64,000 nt of DNA from positions 3,187,501 to 3,251,500 of the forward strand of contig AP031355.1 of the NCBI GenBank assembly GCA_037833965.1. The letters run 5' to 3'. Source of the stretch: Marchantia polymorpha subsp. ruderalis. Its lineage: Eukaryota; Streptophyta; Marchantiopsida; Marchantiales; Marchantiaceae. The notes under the pieces are model-generated. The model saw only the letters and a program-made list of their open reading frames with translations, had not been told where the DNA came from and did no database searches. The translations under genes were made by a program, and so were the position numbers. Every line of letters begins with the position of its first letter. Within the stretch, counting starts at the first letter, position 1. This document shows, in pieces, positions 35,986-47,272 of this stretch.

Positions 35986-38900
35986 ATAAATGTGTAAGTT
36001 GCTACTTGTCTGACTTTGGTCTAGAATGGAGTTTAATTAACACACTGGAACGTAAAAGAATCAAACCCTCTGCTAGAAATAGTCAAAGTCCGGAAGATGA
36101 CGAGACATGTTGCTTCGCTGCCTCATTAATCCAAAATACCTGAGCGTTGGATGGCGAGATCAATACAAGATCTCGTTGTTCAAGAGAAATGGACAGAGAA
36201 GGAAATGAGTGCATCGAGAAGGATACTCCTTAATAAGTATACTCGTTGAGACCAAAAAATCAGCAACCAGAGAGACATATAAAATATTAAATTACTGAAA
36301 AAGCGATTCAAACGATTATGAAAACCTTTCATACCCCATGAAAGCAAAATATTCCTTTGGATTCCAAACACGATCAGCTGAAAGTAGTAAGATTTGCTCG
36401 TCTACGTGTCTGCCCTGCCATCCATCAGTGTGCAACTCTCTCGAGGAGACAATATATAGCATAATCTTTGGGCTGTTATCTAACTAAGAGGAAACGTAAC
36501 TGAAATAATCAAGGCATCGGAGTTACTCCAGCTTCGAGACCAGACTAGGAGTAGAAGCTTCGTATCATACGACGATCGCTATACTCAAGGACCTGAAACA
36601 GAAGAAACGCATGGTATCAACAAAAGGCTAAAGAAGCCACTCCAACTGTGACTCGTGTGAGCTGTTGATATGTTGAAAGACCATGCATCCAGCCGGGGAG
36701 GAAGCTTTTTTAAAAACAGGAAAAAGCAATTGCGCATGTGAAAAACATCACAATTGGAGTCAAAACGCCACAAGACGTAATCAACAAGATGATGAGTCAC
36801 AAATGTTTGACATGCTACACAACAACATGCATTTCGGGCTAAAAGATGAGGCAAGAGAGGAGGAAAAAAACCATGCACCTGCATGACTAGAGGACAGCTT
36901 CTGGTGAGGTTGGTGCAACGACATACTCCATTCGCCCACGAGCTGGCTGAACGAAGAGAGTGTTGGAAACGAGAACGTCGAAGCAGTGACAAACAAGAAA
37001 TTCAAGGGAGCGCTGGGGGACGACCTCATGGAGGCGCGACACCCGTTGCGTCGGATGGGCCGACAGAGTTCAAGTTGCGTAACGCCCTCGAGAGTCAAAT
37101 GCACGTAGCACGTCACTTCCTACAAGTTGGCGTTATGAACATTTTTTTCCCAAATATAAGTAGATATAGAAATGAACAAGGGTACCAAGTAAATATATAG
37201 CACATTTTGGGGAAGAATCCGAAATGTTGTCCACGGTGGAAACCAAAAGGCTAAGATGGAGCTAGGTCAGAAAATGATCACATTGGGAAATATGTCATGA
37301 TGCATATAAGATATTCTAATTGTTCAGATCAAAGGGTTTGCATATTTTACTTACATAAATTTATATCATTGAATACAATGTATATCATTTGTTTTAGTTT
37401 TGGAGTCGTTTTAGATGACCTAAATGAAGTACTTTGGGAGGGAGTTTTGCACCCTTTGATGGTACTCTTGTGCAGTCACAAACATATTAAAGTTAGTTTT
37501 TTTACTTTTAAAATAGCCAAATCTAAAGAAACAAAGAGATGATGTCTTTGTCATTTCACTTGCCTTCCATCATAGAAAATGTTTGATCTTCGTCATCAAA
37601 CAATGTGAGTTTTGTGCTCAACGTGTATACAACATTAATATATACTTTCAATTTAGCTATAGATATGTCATAACCCTATCCAGTGCAAACATATATACAT
37701 TCTTATTTATATTGAACATTATGTTCCTATATACGTCATGTGATGATTTTCAAGTAATGGTGTCACTCTCATCAATGGATTTTCTTTATATCCATATGGC
37801 CTCACTTTTGATTGTCCAGAGAATAGTATAAATTTTATGGCATCTAAAGTACTCAGAGCATTTGATGAGAGTAAGTGACACAGATACATTTGGGTTAATT
37901 CAAACCATGACAAACCCTCATTGCTTTTAAATATTGAAAGAAGCCACAGTACTTAATTGAGCAAAGCGTAAGAGTGAGAACATAGTGAATCTAGCTTAAC
38001 TGATTGACTGAGGGAGTAAGAGAATGAAAACTCAAGTCATATCTCTACAAAAGTAATTATAATTATATATATAATTATAGTATTGTGATGAAAAGAATAC
38101 ATTTAGAAAATAGATAAGTGGTTAACTTCACCGGTGGAATTCATTCATCAACATTTCATGTTAGATCGAATTTGTATGTTTTAAAGTTGATCACCAGGTA
38201 CAGTAAGTTATAACTTGGTTGGATTGCAAAGTATGAAGAGACTGGAAAGACACTAATATCGAGAATGAATATAGAGTGCTGGCATTATGCAATATTATAG
38301 AAGCAGTCATCGTACCGAGTTAAAATTGGATACACATATGTGAATTATATAAGTCAAGTATTCAATAATCCCTTAACGCCATAATTCCGATTAACTTGAC
38401 AGGTGCTCATGGGGTAAAATTAGAATTGTAAAACCTATCGGTGTCGGTGTTAGTTTAGAACTTCTATAAACTCTACTAGGGCTGCCTCTTATCAGAAAAA
38501 CATAGAATAAGTAAGATAGAATTCAACTCTCCAAAACTCTATAGCTGATTTTTTAATTCCTATAGCCATGATACGAGGAACTGAAGTAGGACACTAGGAA
38601 TAAAATCAAAACCTGATGCAGCCAAAAAGGGGAAAAATGTAGTTTTGGATATGGTTTGGAGTCCAGACAAAAACAGATGGCTGGAAACCACATCCATCCC
38701 ATCACCACTATCGGTACGGAGTCAGAGATACGGTTCACGGACATTGACCGAGATCCAGATGATGATGTGTCTTTGGACTCACTCCGTCCTGTTGGCGGTG
38801 TGCGTTCAGGTTCGGGCAGCTCTGTCACTCTAGAATCTTCTTTCGAGGCGCGGCATAGATTCTTCTGGATTCTGGAGTAAGGAATGCTCGACGACTCCGA

Positions 38901-41900
38901 ATTCGGAATGTATGAATGAGTGATACCGTCCAGAGGGACCTGCCGAGGGATTGACAATGACGTGTTACTTTCGGATTCGGGTCTAGTCGGTTAGAGGATC
39001 TTCGGGGCAGTGCAGTCATTCATATTTATCCCATTGTGATGCTGTTGGGCCTAGCGGCTAGGCCCTAGCCCCGTCCCGCCCCTCCGCCCGGATCGGGGCT
39101 TTCCCTTCGTTTCTGCTACATTCCTCGAATTACACGAGCTTGTTGTTGATTCCTGGCGGATTCGTCCTCGTGTACACATGGCCATGGCCGTCGAGATTGT
39201 AAGTTTGGTGGGCTGGTATCGTCATGTGCGCGAGTTAGGAATACGTTTCTCGATCTATGATGGTAATTGGAACTATAAATTATGTTTACACTAGTGGAAT
39301 TTTGTAATAGACTATATTTCGCACCACAAAAAAATTCCCTCCCAGCTGTCGAGGGAAGCCCTCTCGTCTCCGAATTTGCTTATGTGCGGAAAAGACGAGA
39401 CCAGATTCGGTACTTCTTCATGTACGGAACGCTCTTCGTGTCGACGGGGCTTAAGCCAAGACTCTGTGGTGTTCGGACTATAACTGGCTGGCAAGCGGAA
39501 GTGACTGCAGTCGTCGACTTGGTGAGAGTACATTTCGTCTGTGTTGTTCCTGGGGCTTTCATAGGTTCGTGTTGTATCCCATGGTGCAGGAACTCTGGCA
39601 GGTCGTTTGCTGTTTGATAAAGAACAAAGTCAGTTGGGTTAGAAGGGTAATGGATGAGAAACGAATGATAAGAGCTTCTACTGTAGTTTCTTGATGAAGC
39701 CACTGTTGAAATCAGGAATCAAATCGACAGACAAAGATTTATTTATGTCGCGCACTTTGGAATGGTATATGTGTTGTTCTTTGGAGGCGTGTTCCAGCGT
39801 TGTGTCCCGATTCATCACCCTCGAGCGCCTAGGATTCGAAGCAAGAAGTTCATGCTGCAATGGAGGAGTTCGTTCCAAAGTGCAAATGTGATGCCTTTAC
39901 AAGTAAAGGCAGCTGCGCTTTTGTTAGGGGCTTTGGCTTTGTGCCTTTTTCTCCCATGCGTGTATTGATTCCGCCCTCGAACCAACATGATTCCTTGATT
40001 ATGATATACAAAGATTTGGGTATACGCAAGAAAGAAAAACTTTCAGTGCACAAGTTTTGGTCTATCAAAAATTTCTATTCTGATGTGGGTTGATGTGAGT
40101 TCAGGAGAAAGTGAGCATCGGCCGAAGATTCAAAAATATTGTCTAGTAGAAAAGATTTCTGTGAGATAGAATCCTTCTGCATCACCGCAAGTTTTGACCT
40201 ATGAGAGCAGAAAGTGGCACATGATCGTAGCGCACCAAACCCTGCGAGATGAGAGAGGCTTATGCAGAAAATAATAGATGCAACCATGTCTTGGTATCTC
40301 AAATCTATCTTATTGACTTCGGCCATTGGTTGTTGAAAATTTCGAACCTGCTCATGTATACAATAGTGAATTTTGCAAGTGTGCAAGCACGGCCAAAATG
40401 GCTTGTCAATGATCAGTTTTTCTAAAGTAGATGAGAGGATCATCACCTGGAGGGATTTGCAAATTTTGTAGTTCACCCACTCCGAAGTTAAAGGGAAAAA
40501 AGGAGACCACGATAAAATACAATTACTATGTAGCTCCTCCGGGCCGCCGAGGAAGGAACTCTTTCCTCCAGCGACGTCGACAGCCCACCAGCAAACAAAG
40601 GTGGTGACAAATCTGATTCTAGGAACCCGAGTTTCTAGTGATTTTGAAATGAATTGAATAAGCTACAACTCAAGGGGCGGAAGTCCAGCAGCCGGATTTT
40701 GACTGAAAACTAGACATCCATCCAGAGCGATTTTTTTAATTGCCTTCAACATGGTCTGCCAAACAACCTTCGTCGAGTAGCAGAAGGAGCGATGAGGCTG
40801 CATCAGAATCAAAGTGCACCTGCCACCCCAAACTCCAACGAGACATAGCAGGTGTGGCAAAAAGCAGTTCTCTTTCCACGTATGCGTTTAAAAATCCTTT
40901 TCCACAAATCGGAAGTTTATGTATCCGGTGAGCTTCCGTGATTCTTTATGCAGTTAATCCGCGAGGAGTAACAGTTAGCGAGCTTCGACAGCGCGGATGT
41001 CTTGATTAGGGCAATTTGACGGTGGAAATGTACCAACACTCATAGTTTATGCCTTTCTGGGAGTAGGAGATTCTTATACTCTATATAGTAATGTAATGCA
41101 CCGTGGCCGACATCAGACGAGCCTCTGATTCCTCACCGGCGTGAGCGGTGAATTTTGAGTAAGGTGGCATCTCTCGCCCAGATGGCGGATTGGCACCTGC
41201 TGGAACAGGTGTGGAGAACAGTGGGTGGGGAAACAAGACTAGCGTGAGCAAAAGGCCGGGAAGCAAGACGAGTGACATGCTCGAAAGTGACAGATGATCG
41301 GTAAAGAGACTGGGGGCAGATGAATGAATTACGACAGGAAATCGAGAACTTAACACTAGCTGAAGGTGTCAGACGCTGCGACTGTCGGGACGATCGTGCG
41401 CGTCTGAATTTGAGACTCATAAGGTGGGAAATTGCTCATGCATGCATCCCTCATTGTTATTTGAACATGTCTTTGCCTTCCGAAGTTCGTGTTGTTTCAC
41501 AGACTTCACCCGCGAGTGCGCCCTTAAGAGGAAGAAGTCCGACTTCGCGTCAGTAGCAAATGCATTTGGCTCCTGCAGTTTAGGGTTTAGCCTCTGCGTG
41601 AGAGCCCTATGGAATAAGGAATAACGGGCTACTTTTCGCGGCGAGGCCAAGTCACTCCAGGTCGGTAGGTATCGAGGCTCCACTCCAGCACGAACGAAGA
41701 CTACGCTCCAATTGCTGTTTTTCGCCGTCACTAGTATCACGAGCCTTAGTCTGAGCGCGAGTTTCGTTCTGTACAGATTCAAGATATTGAGTTGGAACTT
41801 TGTACAAGATTGGAACGAATTGTCATGTCATGAATTTAATTTCGTCGTTTCAGCTTTCTCGATGGTGATCAATCCGAGCATACAACATTCGCATCTTAGA

Positions 41901-42495
41901 ATCAGCAAGCGATGCAAAACGCACAATCCTGAGCAGCGTCCGAGCAGCGCCTTTCATCATGAACCCGAGCGGACCTTTCGGGGCGTTCAATTCGGTCATG
42001 TCTCCATTCGCGGAAGTCGTCGATGACCGGTTAGTGAAAATGCAGCTCGTGTGCTCTCTGTGCTGCGAGAGGCGAACGAGCGTCAGCATGGAAACGATGG
42101 CGGACACTGGAAATCACTCGCCGCGAAATTCTCCTTCTTGGGATTGCACCGAAGCTCGTCGTCGTTGAGATCGTTGATTTGCTGTGCTTTGCATTTCCGA
42201 CTTTTCACTCGCTTTCTCTTGGTGGGCTCTGAATATTCACCCTACAGGGCAGGATCCCGTCCGAAGGCCATTTGCTCGGCGCCGGGCAGCCTGGCCTCGG
42301 ATACGGTGGCGGACGGGTTTGAATGAGGTCCATGTTGCTGCTGCGATGCGCGGCGGCGATGGGGAGGACGCTCGGGGCGTGGAGGCTTGAATGGAAGCTG
42401 TGACCGCGGCCTCTAAGGATTTCTCGTTGGGCGGGTCGAGCCTCGGGCCTTGGGATCTGCTGCTGCTTGGGGAGTCTAGGTGGAGGGAGGGAGGG
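35986..42495. other. Spacer from LINE region to LWD1, with LWD1 leader
   Basis: No gene is recognised. 36,585-37,200 and 38,640-39,700 have longer overlapping frames on both strands, none with a known domain; 38656-38880 (+) is acidic and coding-like (TDIDRDPDDDVSLDSLRPVG) but isolated. A short stem-loop lies at 39047-39065. A 65-codon minus-strand frame from 41278 begins with a hydrophobic stretch. From about 41,850 the sequence becomes GC-richer and should hold the LWD1 promoter and leader. Confidence 0.35.
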
Positions 42496-43527
42496 ATGGC
42501 GCACGACCAGGCCATGGACGGGTTCTCACAAGAACCTCAGCGGAGATCGGAGATTTACACGTACGAGGCTCCGTGGCTCATATACGGGATGAACTGGAGC
42601 GTGCGGAAAGATAAGAAATTTCGGTTGGCCATCGGGAGCTTCATCGAGGACTTTCGCAACAAGGTGGAGATTGTGCAGCTGGATGATGAAACGGGTGATT
42701 TCAAGGCTGATCCGAAACTCTCGTTCGATCACCCGTACCCCACGACGAAGATAATGTTCATCCCCGATAAGGAGTGCCAGAAGCCGGACCTGCTGGCCAC
42801 GACGGGCGATTATCTGCGAATATGGCAAATTACCGAAGACCGCGTGGAAGCCAAGAGCCTCTTGAATAACAACAAGAACAGCACATTCTGCGCGCCTCTC
42901 ACTTCCTTCGACTGGAATGAGGCGGAGCCGAAGCGGCTGGGGACGTCGAGCATCGACACGACGTGCACCATCTGGGACATCGAGAAGGAGGTCGTGGACA
43001 CGCAGCTCATCGCGCACGATAAAGAAGTGTATGACATCGCTTGGGGAGGTCCGGGCGTATTCGCATCGGTTTCTGCGGATGGATCCGTCCGGGTGTTCGA
43101 CCTACGGGACAAAGAACACTCGACGATCATTTATGAGAGCCCGATTCCCGACACGCCGCTTCTGCGCCTGGGGTGGAACAAGCAAGACCCTCGATACATG
43201 GCCACCATTTTGATGGACAGCTCCAAGGTCGTCGTTCTAGACATCCGATTCCCCACCCTTCCGGTTGCAGAGCTCCAGAGGCACCAGGCCTGCGTGAACG
43301 CCATCGCATGGGCTCCTCACAGTCCATGTCACATCTGCACAGCAGGGGACGATTCCCAGGCGCTAATTTGGGATTTATCCTCAATGAGCCAGCCCGTGGA
43401 TGGAGGATTGGACCCCATTCTGGCGTACACTGCAGGGGCCGAGATCAATCAACTACAGTGGTCATCGACGCAACCTGATTGGGTCGCCATTGCTTTCGGG
43501 AGCAAGCTCCAAATTCTACGAGTGTGA
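42496..43527 (+). CDS. LWD1: LWD1-type WD40-repeat clock protein, intronless
   Basis: Protein of 343 residues (Arabidopsis LWD1, 346) from the LIGHT-REGULATED WD1/TTG1 family. LWD1 is a nuclear WD40 scaffold that promotes expression of clock and photoperiod genes with TCP partners (family knowledge). Visible landmarks are [134 protein letters not shown]-type and [19 protein letters not shown] repeats, and the C-terminus LQILRV. These match LWD1 better than TTG1. I chose M at 42496 because the frame's first ATG (42391) would add 35 residues absent from the family; M at 42514 is also possible. A polyadenylation-like aataaa lies at 43813. Confidence 0.93.
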   Translation: MAHDQAMDGFSQEPQRRSEIYTYEAPWLIYGMNWSVRKDKKFRLAIGSFIEDFRNKVEIVQLDDETGDFKADPKLSFDHPYPTTKIMFIPDKECQKPDLLATTGDYLRIWQITEDRVEAKSLLNNNKNSTFCAPLTSFDWNEAEPKRLGTSSIDTTCTIWDIEKEVVDTQLIAHDKEVYDIAWGGPGVFASVSADGSVRVFDLRDKEHSTIIYESPIPDTPLLRLGWNKQDPRYMATILMDSSKVVVLDIRFPTLPVAELQRHQACVNAIAWAPHSPCHICTAGDDSQALIWDLSSMSQPVDGGLDPILAYTAGAEINQLQWSSTQPDWVAIAFGSKLQILRV

Positions 43528-45029
43528 TCACGCTTTCTATCTTCACTCTACTTTCGACATCCGCATTTTCGGCATTTCCGGGACCTTCAGTGGAGCCAGA
43601 GTGTGTGAAGACTTTTATCTTCTTCTCGCCCAGAATCATCTGTAGAAAGCGTTGGACGAGATAGATATGAGCTTGTAGCAATAGACAGACAGACACATGT
43701 GGTGCGAGGCCTGGATGATGCCCAATGTTTGCCCAACTCGAAGCTAGCGTGTCGGTGTTCTCCATGGCTCAGAACTCGAGAAAGGCAGGCCTCCATCCCC
43801 GTCCAAGTTGTAAATAAAAATATCTTGTTCCGCAGTTCACATTAGTCCACCGGCTTGGCGATGAAAACATTCTGAATTCCGTGCTTGTGACATCGAGATC
43901 TCGTTGTCTTCGTAACGCCTGCAGCTGGAAAGAGTTAAACAACAAAGACGTGATTGAAGTGCAGCCATGGGAAAATAGTCCAACTGTTGTATGCCTGAGC
44001 TACACAGTTCTAGACTATGCAACTTTTTGTAGGACCTGGATTCTCGGCAGGGGAGGGAAACTCCTGGCTTTGGGTCAGTCAACATTTGGGTGGATTTGGC
44101 CATGGCTACCAGAACCGAGTACAGTACTGCCATGTGGTAGTATCACCTTGCAAAAAATTTAGCGAGTTTCAGGGTCCTTTAAATTTTGGAGAACTCTCCA
44201 CCCTGCTACTTCAATTGAACCAATAAACGTGTTACGCGAAAGATCCTAAAGTTTAAGAGCCATAATTTTGTTGCCGGAATATGATTCCAGCTTGAACCGT
44301 TGTTTGGTTCTAAAGTTCTAATTGGGTTAACGGAACATTGTTGGAATATTGCAAGTTTGGCCCAAAACTTTAGGATTTAAGTTTGAAATCTGACATCAGA
44401 GTGAGATATGAGCCCCAAACTTTGGTTAGGGATCGTTGGTCGGGATTAGTATTTTATGCAAATGTTATGCATGTCTCATAATTCTTGCAGTCTAGAAAAC
44501 TTACAAAAAGTATCTCAACAAAGTATCGAATATGATATGATACGATCTGAAAGTTTATGCGGTCTAATTTGATGCTATAATATTACCCAGGTCTCAGAAT
44601 TGATCTGAAGTCATCACAGAACAAAAAAATTGACGATGGTTCCATCGATCGGGTTTGAAAAGAGTCTAACATGTGCAAATCAGAAATTACAGTAGATTTG
44701 CACATCCATGTTTACTTCATACAATACATAGAGCACTTAACTTGACAGTAAAGTGCTCTGAGTCGAAACATGTAGTGAACCACGTACTCTAGTTACTCCT
44801 TGATCTCATAGCTAAAGTACTTGTAGAGAAACAAGAATCTAAATATCTTGTTCTTTTCTTTTTTTCAAATAAGGTGTTTTCGGTGTGCTTAAAGACGCTG
44901 TTACAGCTAGCATGACATGTACAACTGCTTTAAAAGATTCAAAGAAAGAGTCCGGTTGTTTTCTCAATTACTCTAGGATTCAGTGTAAACTAGATAATTA
45001 ATGAACTCCACATCTTTGTAAATGCCTGA

Positions 45030-45091
45030 AATACTTACTAGCTCATCTCAATCTCATCTCATTTCAGACATGAGATGAGCTAGTGAGTATT
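45030..45091. repeat. Hairpin with 21-bp near-perfect arms
   Basis: aatacttactagctcatctc (45030 on) pairs with gagatgagctagtgagtatt (ending 45091) with one mismatch, across a 20-nt loop that itself repeats atctc. Confidence 0.9.
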
Positions 45092-45510
45092 TTATGGTAG
45101 GGCAACGAGACGTATGCCACTTGGTAGAGCCAGTGAAAAATAACATACAGTAAGATATTCGAGTGAATACAGTAGGCAGCAGGATGTAAGGTTTCTTTAA
45201 CATATGAAATGAGTTTCTTTGACGTACTGAAACAGCTTGATATCAGAGATGTATTATTGCCTTCAGAGATTCCAAGAAAGTTGTTGACACTTAGAGAAGT
45301 CTCTTAATTTTTGTCTTTTCTCTATGTTTCATAGTACACTCCATAATTCGTCCAATCCACAGTCATGCAGATGTTGACTTCGGACTTCCTGAATGACATG
45401 GAGGTAGTGAGTATAGTCGGTAGGGCTAGGAGACATATGACACGTAGTAGAGCGGGTGAAAAAAAGCACAGTTGAGTATAACCACTGAGTACAGTAAGTA
45501 GCAAGATGTA
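45083..45510. repeat. Diverged direct repeat pair, 324 bp apart
   Basis: Blocks of about 105 bp starting gtgagtat at 45083 and 45407 share ggtagggc, agagc, gtgaaaaa, gagta, agtacagtaag-like and agcaagatgtagg motifs. Roughly three quarters of positions agree by eye. Origin unknown; probably transposon-derived. Confidence 0.7.
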
Positions 45511-47272
45511 GGACAGTGAATAGAACTAGAGTAGTACATCAGCTATTGTATGTCTTTGTGGTATGTAATGTAGACAAAATATAACTTTAGCAACTTTAGG
45601 ATTGTTTTACTCTTCTAGTGTTTATTTGCTTTAAGTTCCGGTATCTCTACATAAATTTTGAGTTTTATACCATAGTGTGCACATTATCATTTTCGTTAGC
45701 ATATTGCCACAACACAGAGTGGAACCATGGATGAAGATGAGATAGTTCCAATAGGTCAAAATCCTTGGAAAGAAAGTTATATTGATCAAATTCGAAGAGT
45801 GGAATCGCAACCAATTTTCAAGATCACCAAATAGAATTGTTCCTTAATGGGCTTGAGATCAGAATTCAATTTGGTGATGACATATGAGCTCCACGTGATA
45901 TCTCGTTCTCTCATGCTGAGCTCTGAGGAGACATAGATCCATCAGTTTTGAAACACATGGTTACGTACGCAAAGTGCTTCAGTTAAGAATTGATTGCGGC
46001 AACTCGAGTAATAGATTTATCACATTTCACGCGATTTATTGAAAACAAGATGTCTTTAAGTTTATTCTCCGTGTTTAATTTACCTTTTCAATGGATATGA
46101 ACTTGTCCACTGAAGGATTGTAGGTTCATGGATATTTTTCATTGGTCAATATTGAGTATTCAGGTTGGCATATTTCGGTACAAAGTTTTAATCAGATGAC
46201 CTATGTCAGGTTGTCACCTGCAGGAACATTATCTTTCATGCTGCCGAGCTGATGAATTTTGTGCTATTTGTCAAAACAGTGTAGAAGAATGTCGGGTGGA
46301 AAGGAGCGAAATCTTTCACTTGCTTTGGTAGCTTCTGTGAGGGTTCAAGAATCTGGCTCTTCATGAAGATGCAATTCGGTTATGTTCAAGAGTCATGATT
46401 GCATCAGGACGAAGGTAGAACGTGAAATGATACGTAGATCAATTTTGATTGTTGAAATGGTTGACTATAAAAATGACTTCATTGCAACTGGCCCTTTCCC
46501 TTTTAAGTTGGGAAAAACATATTACGCTGAACTTCGTCCCTTGTCAGTATGGTCAATTATCATACTAAGGTACAGAAATAGTCAGACTTTTCCGCTTCTC
46601 GGCTTCAGTCTGTAGCACGGTCTTTAGCATGCTCACGTCATACTAGACGAAAAAGCTTCCTCGTGGTTTCGGGTTTAGAACAGTTTTTTTTTTAATTCCC
46701 AGTTCTACTTAACAATGTATAATCTGTTTCCCGAGAGCTCAAACTGGATATCACAATCATCAAGACAGTAAAGACTAACTGATTACGAGTGTATGTAAAA
46801 AGTGAAAAGTGGCCGCATAGTTTACAAAGAACAATGGTAAACAACATATGACAAGCAACAATAGAAGGACGAAAGGACAAAGATTGACTATGCAACCTGG
46901 CTCGAACGCAAAATAAAATAGAGTTTCACAATCTCACTCTCAATTTAAACGGTTTTCATTTCCATGAACGTATCCACGATTACAATGAAAGTCACGCTTG
47001 GAAGCAGCGTAATATCCTAGTTTACAGAACTTCTTCACCACAGAATTTGACTTCAGACTGCGCCCCACCGGCTACAGACCTGGAGTAAGACCATGGTGGT
47101 AGAAGTTGTACCACTCTCGGTTCCAAGATCAGTCCAGTCAATGTCCGGCCTTTCAACATTCTCCTACACTTGCGACCTGTAAAGAGCTCTGTATGTTCCA
47201 AAAACTAACAAGCAATTGTTTGGAATGCTCCGGCTGTGAAACGGAGCAGCAGTCGTGTACTACACCCTGCTG

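Larger units (their letters stand above)
43528..47272. other. Spacer between LWD1 and GLYR2
   Basis: The first few hundred bases are the 3' region of LWD1 and the last few hundred the 3' region of GLYR2. The middle holds diverged repeats and hairpins (listed separately) and no supported gene. Small hairpins also occur at about 44,675-44,700 (tgtgcaaatc/gatttgcaca) and 44,730-44,760 (agagcactt/aagtgctct). Confidence 0.4.

Noticed and set aside
39825..39850. aggattcgaagc as a tRNA T-arm (minus strand)
   Set aside because: No matching D-arm, anticodon arm or acceptor stem around it. No tRNA, rRNA or CRISPR array was recognised anywhere in the window.
42526..43017. 163-codon minus-strand frame antisense to LWD1
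   Set aside because: The plus strand encodes a clear conserved WD40 protein; the antisense frame is a by-product.
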